DNA of 64,000 nt from Dipylidium caninum (lineage: Eukaryota > Platyhelminthes > Cestoda > Cyclophyllidea > Dipylidiidae). This document shows positions 11,969-23,000 of this stretch, piece by piece. The stretch covers positions 1,612,001 through 1,676,000 of the forward strand of contig QEYB01000180.1 of the NCBI GenBank assembly GCA_017562135.1, read 5' to 3'. The first letter of the stretch is position 1. Each line of letters starts with the position of its first letter. The notes under the pieces are model-generated. The model was not told the origin of the DNA. It made no database searches and saw nothing but the letters and a program-made list of their open reading frames with translations. The translations under genes were made by a program, and so were the position numbers.

Positions 11969-14095
11969 TTATACATTGAAATTGTCAATGGTAATCTTCT
12001 CAGTCCAGATAGTGAAATCGTCTTCTTCAAAAATATCCGCTTTTAGTGTATTTGGTACTGGATTTTTGCTTGCCAGGGAGAGTTCGGCGGCCCTCAATCC
12101 GCCAAGAACGGCTCTCTTCCAAGGCCACTTTTTAATGTAACGGAGATAAAGTATGGCTCCTACGGAGGTGTCACCTGCACCCGACACACTGACAATGCAG
12201 TTCTGATTCCTGATTGGCGAAGTATAATGACAAGCCTCCACTGCACTGACGTATAGTACGCCGTGTCTCCCCAGTTTGACAATCCAATTTGTGCACAAAG
12301 AGCTCAAGCTTCTACGCATTTTAAATGCACATGCCATTAAGGATTCTCGAGAGGTTGCATCGACTTGCAGCTGCTTGCCGGTAACCCTTTGGTAAATGGA
12401 TGCGAGTTCTGTTAGGTTTGGCGACACAGCGTCGATAGGCCGGTCTGGTGTCACCGCATCAACAATTTTAGTGCATTTGTGCAGGTCTGTTGGCTCGTAC
12501 CAAAACGGGATTGCGTGAAAGGCAGCGAAACTAATTAGCTTAATTAAAGTGCCCCTTGTTACATTTCCATCAGAACAAACAACTTTGAGCTGGGATGGGA
12601 CCACTTTATGAAGCTCGTTTTCAACGAATGCCGGAGTCACTTGTTGGTGGATGTCCATGTCCGCAACCCCGAATAGCAGTTCACCCGTCGAATTCAGCAC
12701 TCCCACATACTTTGCTGTGCGCTGAGATTGTGATACCGGCGCCGTTTTCCACGAAATGGGAGTATGGCCACCAAACAACCTTCGGCCAGCACTATCACCA
12801 GAAACGGCTGTAAGGAACATGTGGGACGAGGAGAGTCTTGCCACCGCCTCGGCAACATTCCTTCCGACTCCACCACCTCCAAGCGTCTCAACTGTTCCGG
12901 CATAGCTAGCGGGAGGATTAATATCTTTTGTGTTTTTTATTTCCTTTGATAATAGCTTAATCGTCATATCCTCGTTTGATCCTCCAACAACAACAATTTG
13001 TGGAGTTTCATTGGGCCCGACGCTACCACTTGGTGTGTTCATGTAACCGATGAGGTTCACAGCAAGTTGAGCAGCGAATTTAGCGTTATTCAAGACGAGA
13101 TGGACATTAGCCGTCAAGGATGCATCATCAGTAAGCTGTCTAACTCTTTCCAACATGAAAGGTGTAACAGCCGCACCTGTGATGCCCATCTGGTCAGCTT
13201 CCTTTTGAGCCTTCTCAGTCGCTTTAGCTATTGTCTCCCCCACGGCCTGCAGATTTTCGGGGATAGGGACAGCAAACAACATTCCGGCTGAAGGACGAAC
13301 AGTCAAACTGGTAGCAAAGAGTCTTCCTGCTTCTTCTGGACTGTCAATTCTTCCAGGTGATTTGACACCTGAGTTTCTCGTAAAGAAAGCTGGAAAAATG
13401 TCTGTTCCCACACTGGCCACAGTCACACCTTTTGATTCAAGCACTTCCAGCGTCTTGGGTATATCGAGAATAGACTTGACGCCGGCAGAAACAACCGCAA
13501 CAGGGATTGAATTAAGAGTCAGCAAATCTGAAGAGACATCCATGGTGACTTCCGCACCTCGATGGACGCCACCGATGCCACCGGTAGCGAAGACACGCAC
13601 ACCAAAGAGGTGAGCAGCGAAAGATGTGGCTGAAACGGTGGTACCGAAGACCACACTACGGTCTGAGCATGTGAGTGCGAAAGGAAGATCACGAATGGCC
13701 GCCTTCCTCGCATTTCCTTGGCGGGCGGCGTCGATGAGGTGTTCAAGCTCGGAGCGGGACAGGCCAACTCGAAGGCGTCGATTGACGACGGCAACAGTGG
13801 CGGGCACCGCACCATTTTCCCTCACCACCGCTTCAACATCTACACCAAGACGAAGAGCACGGTCGGCTGGGAGGCCGTGAGTGAGAATAGTGCTCTCGAG
13901 CGCTACCACTGGCCGTCCGTTTGTCAACGCCTCCATGACCTCCTCTGAAGCGCACGCGAAAGGAGATCTGTCACTGACGCTGGTGGCAGCTGAGAGCGCG
14001 CGCAAGAGACCAGGCTGGAGATGGCTTGTCACGCTTAGCCGCCGTGCGAGAGACGAAACAAATTGGGACGATGCAAGTAAAAATGGCGCCTGCAT
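11969..14095 (-). CDS. Bifunctional pseudouridine-5'-phosphate glycosidase / PfkB carbohydrate kinase
   Basis: Degrades pseudouridine: the kinase half phosphorylates it and the glycosidase half splits the C-C bond to uracil and ribose 5-phosphate. One uninterrupted exon of 708 codons from the ATG at 14095. An in-frame ATG at 14155 exists, but a good 3' splice site (TTGTCCTTACAG, AG at 14118-14117) lies between the two, so I prefer the later start. The first 45 residues are rich in Arg, Ser and Leu with no acid, like a mitochondrial presequence. Glycosidase half: ALESTILTHG (catalytic Glu), KAAIRDLPF (Lys), FATGGIGGVHRGAEVTMDVS, SAGVKSILDIPKTLE (Schiff-base Lys) and LVLNNAKFAAQLA (Asn). Kinase half: GGGGVGRNVAEAVARL near its start and SVSGAGDTSVGAI with the catalytic Asp near its end. 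Fused forms are known in fungi and many invertebrates; vertebrates generally lack them. Lack of introns is odd beside its neighbours. Confidence 0.95.
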   Translation of the reverse strand: MQAPFLLASSQFVSSLARRLSVTSHLQPGLLRALSAATSVSDRSPFACASEEVMEALTNGRPVVALESTILTHGLPADRALRLGVDVEAVVRENGAVPATVAVVNRRLRVGLSRSELEHLIDAARQGNARKAAIRDLPFALTCSDRSVVFGTTVSATSFAAHLFGVRVFATGGIGGVHRGAEVTMDVSSDLLTLNSIPVAVVSAGVKSILDIPKTLEVLESKGVTVASVGTDIFPAFFTRNSGVKSPGRIDSPEEAGRLFATSLTVRPSAGMLFAVPIPENLQAVGETIAKATEKAQKEADQMGITGAAVTPFMLERVRQLTDDASLTANVHLVLNNAKFAAQLAVNLIGYMNTPSGSVGPNETPQIVVVGGSNEDMTIKLLSKEIKNTKDINPPASYAGTVETLGGGGVGRNVAEAVARLSSSHMFLTAVSGDSAGRRLFGGHTPISWKTAPVSQSQRTAKYVGVLNSTGELLFGVADMDIHQQVTPAFVENELHKVVPSQLKVVCSDGNVTRGTLIKLISFAAFHAIPFWYEPTDLHKCTKIVDAVTPDRPIDAVSPNLTELASIYQRVTGKQLQVDATSRESLMACAFKMRRSLSSLCTNWIVKLGRHGVLYVSAVEACHYTSPIRNQNCIVSVSGAGDTSVGAILYLRYIKKWPWKRAVLGGLRAAELSLASKNPVPNTLKADIFEEDDFTIWTEKITIDNFNV

Positions 14096-14115
14096 TTCGC
14101 TATAACAACGACTGC

Positions 14116-14130
14116 GCTGTAAGGACAATA
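14116..14130 (-). promoter_or_regulatory. Probable 3' splice / trans-splice acceptor before the pseudouridine enzyme
   Basis: On the minus strand a pyrimidine-rich run ends in TTACAG, 21 nt before the ATG at 14095. It could be the end of a 5' UTR intron or a spliced-leader acceptor, and it decides the start choice. Confidence 0.45.
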
Positions 14131-14155
14131 TAAGACAATCATTTAAGTTACCCAT

Positions 14156-17073
14156 TAAGCAAAATAGCAATATAGAGTTTTGAGGTTTGAATTAAAGATA
14201 CTAAAGTGCCCTAACTACATCAGTCACGTGTGTTGCCCTTAGGACACATCTGCCCTGCGAAGGCCGCTCACAACACCGAAACACACCTCGTCTTGACATT
14301 TTCACCCTCGGATTGGATGCGTAGGAGAAGACTGCAACGCCTCCTACCCACTCGGCTCCTCCGTGCAGCCCCTCTTGTGACAACGAACAAACCACTTGGA
14401 AAAAGTGAACTAAACTTCGGCTGAGTTGGAATCCCTGTAGGTTGGAGGGGAACCGCTAAGCTAGGGAGCAGTAGGCAAGATGGCTTATAATCCCTAACGT
14501 GAAATATTTGTTGTTCCGTGTGGTTTACGTGAATGAATCTTAATGCATAGCAAGGCAGTAGTTTCAACACAGTCGTGTTCTAAAAGTGTCGCGGGGAAGT
14601 CAGGTCAACTCCTCAGATCACTCACCTTCGCAATGTGGAGTGTAACTGTTTACGAAGACCACTGACCAAACGAGAAATTTATATACGCAGATTACAGACA
14701 CGCAACCATCGGCCTGACAGCCTCGTCGCTGGCCTTGTTTACTAGGCGGATGATGCTAAACCAAATCCTCGTAAACAAAGTCAAAATTGCATAACCGTAT
14801 CCATCATTCAACTGGCATATTCTGATTCATGATATGGACATGAGCACATTTGGTTCCTTGGTACAATCCCAACATCCTCCACGAATTGATGAGATTTCAG
14901 GTCCTTCAACCGAAGTGTACCTTGGATACAATATCAAGTTAATGAGGTCAAAAGCAACATCCTGGGTCTAAAGTGGCGCGTAACAAATTCAGTGGAGAAG
15001 CTCTATTTACGCCAGTATTGTACCAGTAGCAGGTGAAGTCTACAGCAACATGTCAGTAGCTCGAGCAGGGACTTTCCGAACTTTACCAACTCTTGGGCAT
15101 CATTATGGCCTACGAGAGACATCTGTCGTCACACAAGGCTCTCACTGCCATTCAAAGTACACTCGTCTCAAGGATCAAGGAAAATTCATTAAGAAGTACA
15201 CTTATAGGCCTCGGGGACGCGGCATTACATCCTCGGTATGCAGATCGCATTGTGTTAAGCTTCTATTAGAACCCATTAACACGAGTTCGGGCGTGGTCCC
15301 ACCAAAGTGCTTTCCCAACGTGTCACTTTCTGGTCTACTAATACACTGCGCTTTCCTTATTTTATTATACTGTGAATGATCCGTTCTAGAGCCTCAGGGT
15401 TTTTATTGTCGACAAAAGAAGTTGTAATCATATTAAGATTTCAGGGGTCAGGAAGTTGCTCGATCCATGAGAAAGAGTCGAAATTAAACGAGTGTTGTTA
15501 TTAGCACGCGTAAGTACTGCTCATTGACAGGCACTCCTCTACCCTTCCAAAGATACACACGGAATGACTCTGCCGTCATAATCTATTAGCGGGCATAGAA
15601 TCGAGAGCTTCTAAGGACTCGACATTACTCAGTGCCGTCCAAAGAATCTTCTTTTAGTCTATAGCATTAATCTTCCACTCTAAAATCAATTGAATGCGAG
15701 TCTATCTCAGTGGGCTGGATTCGTTTTCAACTGCGATTAGCACTGTTTGACACGTCCTAACTTCAGTCGCGTAAAGTCGCGCAAAAACCGGAAATCCAAA
15801 TCAATGGCACTGCATTCAACCCTCGTTAATAAATCACGAGACAGCGCGCTTGGGCTAATGTCGCGGTCTAAATGCCCAGTCACCTTAAGGACTAGCGACT
15901 CCGATTCGCTTTTCCCCTATACCTTGCCGTTTAGAATATATTATTTTATCCCACCTGTAAATTCATTCCGTCTATCACTATATCATAGTCCCCCTTTTGG
16001 TGACTCTCAGCTGTCAAAAATCCTGCTATCATAGGTGTGCAAATAAATGCCGATTTATATACACAGCAATAGTCTGCATGCACTATGTTGGCCAACTACT
16101 GACATCCTTTCCTTGAAAGGAGAGTAGGGCAGCCACACATAATAATTGTATTTTCAAGATGATAATCCGATAGTCCATAATACGGGCCGAAAGTTAGGTG
16201 TCGAAGAAAAGGTATTTACCCATGGTTTTCATGAGAATTGGCCTCTCAGATATGCTTGCATTTGTCTAAAGGCCCATAGTTAACCAAATTTTCATATTCC
16301 ATACGACGATGGCAAAACCACAGAGAAAGGTAATTACGATATTTGCTTATTCTAACCATCATGGTAAAGGCTTGTGCTTGTTTTAGCATACCAGTATTGT
16401 TTTCTAGGTCGTTGCTCACTCGCATTACCCACACGCACGAACTCGTGCCTCATCACCACTTCCAGTTTCACCATCGTGCCTTATTTGTAAGTCCTCCGTG
16501 TAAATCATGTGAAGTATTTCCTCCCATCTCAAAGTTTAAACATACTTACACAATTATTTTGCTTCCTTTTGCTTATGGTGTTTTATGCGCAGTTTGTTCG
16601 TTAAGAGAGCATGTAAGATTGGATAATACTACCAATCTCTATTCTCAAACGAACTATAAACCCTAGTAGGTTTTGTCAATGCGCTTTGTCTGCTTGTTAG
16701 CTTTGAATTGGCATTGAAATTTGTGCCTCGAACATAAAAAATTAGCAGATGATGCAAACCTTCAACTGTGGGTTATCATTTTAGGAGGCTTTCACATTGT
16801 TTGCAGTGGCTGATCTTTGGTGATTGAAGGTAACAACTTTGGGCAAATGTGCTACATCCCTTCAGAATTCAGGGACATTTAATGAAACCTTGAACTGTGT
16901 AAATCTATAGGTTAGGATACTAATTTTTTTTCTTATGAATTAGTTTTCACCGAACTCATTTAACACGAGCCTTTTTATTATTTATTTTTGTTTGGTACAC
17001 AATCTTATGCGTTTTTATTTTCCTTTATTGAGAACGCGTTATATTGTATAGCTCATTTCTGGAAACCATTACA
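14156..17073. other. Intergenic region between the divergent pseudouridine enzyme and GALNT genes
   Basis: About 2.9 kb lying head to head between a minus-strand and a plus-strand gene, so it should contain both promoters. The open frames in it (up to 109 codons at 15050-15379) show no family motif. The last 300 nt are AT-rich with T runs, consistent with a 5' flank. No repeat family recognised. Confidence 0.55.
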
Positions 17074-20000
17074 ATGAGGACAGTTTTTTTTCGGCGACCA
17101 AAGCGAATGGTCACTCTGGGTGGCCTTTGTATGCTCGTAACAGTCTTTTATATTCTCAAAAGTTACCACACACTCGACGAATTTCATGCGCGGCCTCCTG
17201 GGGAAGAACTCCCCCGCGCTAAAGCCCCTCTAGACTTCATAAACGCACACCACGGACCCCATCAACCTGCCGCGGTATTGAAGAATTTTGAGAAGAATCA
17301 TGCTGATAATGCAGCTGCAGGTGTTTTGCCTGACAATGCCCAGGTTGTTCAGGACGCTCTCGATGCCATTCATGAAGCCGCCGCTGAAGATGAAAAGCAA
17401 CAAGCCGCAAATCTCGCACCACCTGATAACGAATTGATGAATCCGCCAGCAAATCCACAAGTAAAGGTGGAAAAGGATGTAGTCAAAGACTCTGTTGATG
17501 ACGGTGGAATTCCTTTCCATTTGGTCCCAAGGATACCACCAGAGAAGTCCACACTCTACTCTAGAGGCCCTGGTAGTGTGTTTTTGTGCGATAATCATAC
17601 TTCAACTTATTTTCCTCCTGCAATATTGCTCCACTTTTTTTATTTTTCGCCTGTCGTTCACAATGTAAATAAATGTGGTGAACATACTTAATTCATATGA
17701 GTGAAAAATTTTTTGAAGCTAATTTGCAGTCCATTTACCAACATTACGCGTCTCATGGAGCGGTGCGTATGGAGTTTGACAGCATAAATCTTTTTATTCG
17801 TAATCTTTTACCTACCACTGTAGTATTTGTCAGTTTTCTTGTACGCTCTGCTCTTGGTGCAATTAGTACGACAAATATTAACGAGGTGAATCCAGTCACT
17901 TCAACTTCGAAACAATTTGAAGATAGTGTCTTTTCAGTCTTAATATTATTTGTTAAATTGCAGATTTATTTCCTGTTATTTTGAGGTATTTGACTGAAAC
18001 TTACTAAAGGGTATATGAAGTGATGAATGATAAACGTTGAATGTCGTCTTATTTATTGACGGTGTTGTTTTCCCCCGAAATTTAGTTCTCTGATCTTAAT
18101 TTCTTGGATAGAAGTTGTGATTTCATGGTAAACCTTCTCGAAGTTCCGGTTTTACATTTATTAAGAGTTGAGTGAAGATAGTGTAAAAACAAATTTCTGT
18201 CCAACCTTTTTTCCCTTCCCTGTCCCAAACGACTTTGTTTCCAGATCTACCCGAATTCAGCTAGATTCCGTGAACTTGACACCGATTTTGCATTTTAACG
18301 GACGTGCACGTAAGTCCGTGCAGGTGCCTACTTGTGCCCCCACATCACTCGAGCAGCGTTGCTGCGCGGGGGGATTTCAACGGCCCATTCCCCTCCGGGA
18401 TTGTGCACTGGCTCTGTATTGATTCACTTGGAAACGATCGACGTCGTCTGTCCCCCATTCCTGCCCAAACGCATTTGTGGAAACAGATTTTTTATCCATC
18501 CACGATCTTTTTGACGTACTGAGGCGAAATTATGCAACTTAAGGTTCAACTGTTTATGGGCCTTTTATAGGCATTAAAACGAATATAGCCCTCAAGATTA
18601 ACATATGTTTCGTTCCACAAGGATGACCCCTCCTCATTTTCTCTAATTTCTTTACACGTACGAATGATACGGGAGCTAAACATTAATCATCCCCTTTAGT
18701 AAAAATTCAAATATGTACGCTCTCTCTCCTATAGTCTTGCACTTTCAAGACGATTGCTTTAAGTAATGAGGTGTATTGTGCGTCTTTCCGCTGTCCTTCT
18801 CTGCTTCATCAACATTGAAAATTTGTCATTTAACTAATGTTTAGGCGAGGGTGGGAAGCCGGTGGTGATAAAAAAGGAAGGATTGCCATCAGCAGAGCGA
18901 GAAAAGTTTGAAGAAGGAGAGAAGAACAATGCATTCAATGAGTATGCCAGTAACACGATCAGCGTTCGGCGTTACCTTCCTGACATGCGCGAAGCCCAGT
19001 GAGTGTCTATCTCTGTCTCATCCTCACTTGCTCTTTCGTTCGCCATAGTTATATGATAAATCAAGTTTCATTTGTAAACTATATGGCGGTACTTTTGTGC
19101 CCGTTCCTCTTCCCCGCTCTATTGGGGAACATTTGTCTAAAATTCGGCGCAATACTTTTGCCTTGGGTGATTTTTACTGGGGAACTACTTAGTTATTTGG
19201 ACCTCCGTGCGTTGTACCCGGCAGAACAGTTTTAACCTGATTGTATATTCACAAACTAATGTTCAACCCTGTTGATGGGGTTATTCAATCTTCTTATCCT
19301 TAACCAAGCCTCTATTTGCCAGAAGCCCTTTCTGTCACTTTCTCAAAGATGTCGAGATGTGGGTTCATGATCCTACTTAACTTGATAATCTCATGAAATA
19401 CGTGAGTGAAAACACATTTGATTGTCTCAACTTCCCAATTAAGGCCCCTCAGCGTCTACCTAGGGAGGCACGCCGCATGAGTGCGCTTGGGTGCGCCGCT
19501 ACATCCAGAAAGCTTTGTTTCACTCTCACGCGCACCGACAAACTGGAACTGAAACTGCTGCACCAGTCAGTTCGTGTATTTGTGCGCGTGTGGTTGTGTG
19601 GGTTCCATGGCTGCCACCAGCAACACCGAGTCGTGTTTCATTCGCTGAACAAGCGCTTTGTGTGAACAAACTAGCCACACAACTTCATAAATCTTGAACA
19701 CGGACATCAAATGCACTGAAACGCAGTGTGTCCAGACTCTTACACGTGCAAATCCGGGGGAGGTTATATTATCCCACTTGTATGCGAAAAGTCCTTTGCC
19801 TGTTGGTGCCTGTTTTTGTTAGCACCTACTTTAAGGTCTTGACACCACACTTGCTGCCACATTTAAGTCTGCATTACCTGCCTTCACTTCTTTTCCTGCT
19901 TGTGGCTAGGTGTAATAGCTGCTGTTCCACAACTCATTTTTTACAAGAATTCCCCCCATAAGTGGTATTTGGGGGAGAGGAAACATGCATCGCTAACGTA

Positions 20001-23000
20001 TAAGTCCTCATCTTTGCATTAGAAAATCATGTGCTGCCCTCTCCTCTCTTCTTTCTCAGGAGCGAAATGCATTGGTGGTCCTATACTCGATTTCATTATG
20101 GTTATTATATCTTTTGCTTTCCTTTCCCCTAAATAACCGAAAAGGCCAAATATTTGTGAAATCGAACGCTGCTGGTATTGCTCACCTGGTTTTCTTTTCG
20201 TCTTACACAAATATATCAATAACGCTGTTGCTATTATTACATAGCTTTTTTTTACCATTTCTGATGTGTCTCCCTGACCAGGTTTCGAAAGTATAAGAGA
20301 AAGTCTCCTCTTCCTACAGCCGTCGTAAATAGACCATTTTTCAACTCGCCTTTTTGGTATCAACTTTCTATACCTCAACACAAAATCCTTCCTGTGTTTG
20401 CTCCCATTTTCACTGTTTTGTTTTTTGTTCTGCACAAACCATTGTCTTCACGCCGGTCTTAAGTAGGACGAAGGGGTGGACTCATCAACCAGAAACAAGG
20501 CCGATACGCCACCAAGGACAGTGGAATGTAACCATAGATACGTTCCCCGTGCATTTGGGAATTTATTTTGCTCTTTTAGTTGTGTATTCAAAAACGCCCT
20601 ATTGCCGCTTTAGAGTCAGTTCAATCTTCCGCTCTATTAATCAGAAACTGCTCCCATTTGTCTTGATAGTAATAGTGGAAACGATCCATTCAGTAAATTT
20701 GCTCTTGAAATTAGCTTCCCGGTCTTCATTACTAAGTGGCATTTGGGCCTCTTGATCTTACTCTTAAGGACACTATCACCTTTTTATCTCTCTTCTCGGC
20801 GACCTTCTTGCATTCAGTCGAAATCCGCCTCCCGAGCATTTGTATGAAAGTGTGTTCGACACTGTTCAGAGGCGAGATTGGTGCCTCCGGTTCCATCCTC
20901 ACGGCCTCTCCGGCTTACCTTAGGGTAAAACACTAACAGCAGCGTGTACAGGCATTTTGAAGAATTGCTGATTCTGAAATGCTCTTCTACAATCCGTGAT
21001 ACTGTCAATCATTGTCTTGTATTTATTGGCATGCCCTTAAACAACAACTGGTATTCTTGACTTTCGCTCGCTTGTATCCAAACCGGCGCATTTTAGGCTT
21101 AAACTCGTTCACCAGGAAATAGTGCATTCGGATCACGATGGAAATTGCTTTCAAGTGGACACCGTTGGGATCTGTACAAGTTTAAACGTCTGTGCGTGCA
21201 TAACCCTACTTCTTATTATTTGGTGCCACCGTCGTGAATTATCATGAAATCCTTTCTAAACTCAAACCCCTTATGAAAGCCAGTCGCCTTTATGTCACTC
21301 CTACTCGTAACGCTTCTTGGAGTCCCACTGCTAAATTTGCACAAAATCGCATGTTACTTGAAGATATCTCACTTCGATCATTAATGTTACAAAAACATGC
21401 TCATCAATAAAATTCTTCTGTATAGTGCGAGCATTTGACTTAAAACCGTCACTATTTTTTCCTGAATGCGAGAATTCTTGTAAACACTCCAATGTGTTAT
21501 AGGGTCCACCTCTACATATCTTTTTATTTTATATTCGGTATCTACATTGCACTCTTGTAGCCATGGTTCGTCTCCAATGCTATGAGATAAAAATATCTTA
21601 AGTCTATTACAAAACCTTTTTGGCAATTTCGCCCTTTCGAGAACATCGGTTGTCGGTGATTGTCCCGTGTTGTGTTTCATACTTCTTGACAGAGCTCCTT
21701 TTCTAGCTTCCCTTAAAATATTTCGGAAGATGTCCGACAGATTACCGACGGAGCCCCATTTTTTTAGGTGTTCTCGACTACCTCTCAAGCGAAATGTAAC
21801 ACACATTGCGCACTCTCCCCTCTTTTGCCCAACACAAGTTAGAACTGGGTCGACTGTTCCATCAGACACAGTACGCATATTTTCACAGAATCGCTCGGCC
21901 TCGCTATTATGTGCGCTTGGTTGTAATCTGATCCATCAAGCAGTACACTTTATTCTTCCGCAGAATGCCATGCCAAATGTCACGTAAACCACATAACTAC
22001 TAGACCCTTTTTCACTTCAATTCCTTCCGTTTGTACGAATTTTTCGATGCAACTTCTATGCGAAACAAACATTCGGCCGCGGGGTAAATTATCCATTACC
22101 GGAAGTTAGACTTCTTCATTACTCGTATTTTCTCCTATGTGCGACAAGTGGGAGTAGTGATTCCCTTTTAATCTGACTGATTACGTTCTTTATTTCCTTC
22201 TAGTTTTTACGATTACAAAGTTGCTTATTCTCGCAAACGTTTCCTTGTTTTTGTTGGACTTTATGCACGAAATAATACTGAGGTGGGCTTTTTCACAGAT
22301 GCCTCGACTTCAAATATAACCGCCGTCATGATCCAGCCTCCATCATCATCTGCTTCCACAACGAGGCCTGGAGCGTCCTCCTTCGCTCAGTTCATTCCAT
22401 CTTCGATCGCTCGAAAGAGGAACTTGTCAAGGAGGTCATTCTGGTCGATGATGCCTCAACGATGGGTGAGGGGTTTTCGTAACCCATTAACTCCCTTTTC
22501 CCACCACCACTTGGGACAGCCAGCATAAAAATCCTCCCAATGTTCATTTTTAGCGCCATATAGACCACATAATCCATTCTAGTTTTTGCGACTTGCTGTG
22601 CCGCACTTGACAATGGTCGATGACTCACGTCTAAGGACCTTCAACTGTAGTGACCAGAAAGAGGCGGAGTGAGAGGCACATATTACCTCGGCCAAAAACT
22701 TGCTCGACTTTTCAAATTTTGAACTCCTTTCTTCACCAGCATTCACTTTCCCCTCCTGCCTAAATGGTCGACTTTGTGGGACTGCAAAGTCCGATTTTTA
22801 TGCATACGGCTATGCAATTATTTGTACTGGGAGACACGTACCGTCAATGCAATGCAAAGGATGTCGAAATTTCCTAAATTAACAGAAATTTTGTCAATTA
22901 GGCAAGGAAAGTTAAGGTTTTCACCTCACCCCCCCCCCCTTTGGATTCTTGTGGGTTCATATTGTTTCCACTTTTTAACAACCAGGCTATCCTCGGGGAG

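Noticed and set aside
12595..14105. Several plus-strand open frames opposite the pseudouridine enzyme
   Set aside because: All are shadows of the single 708-codon minus-strand frame.
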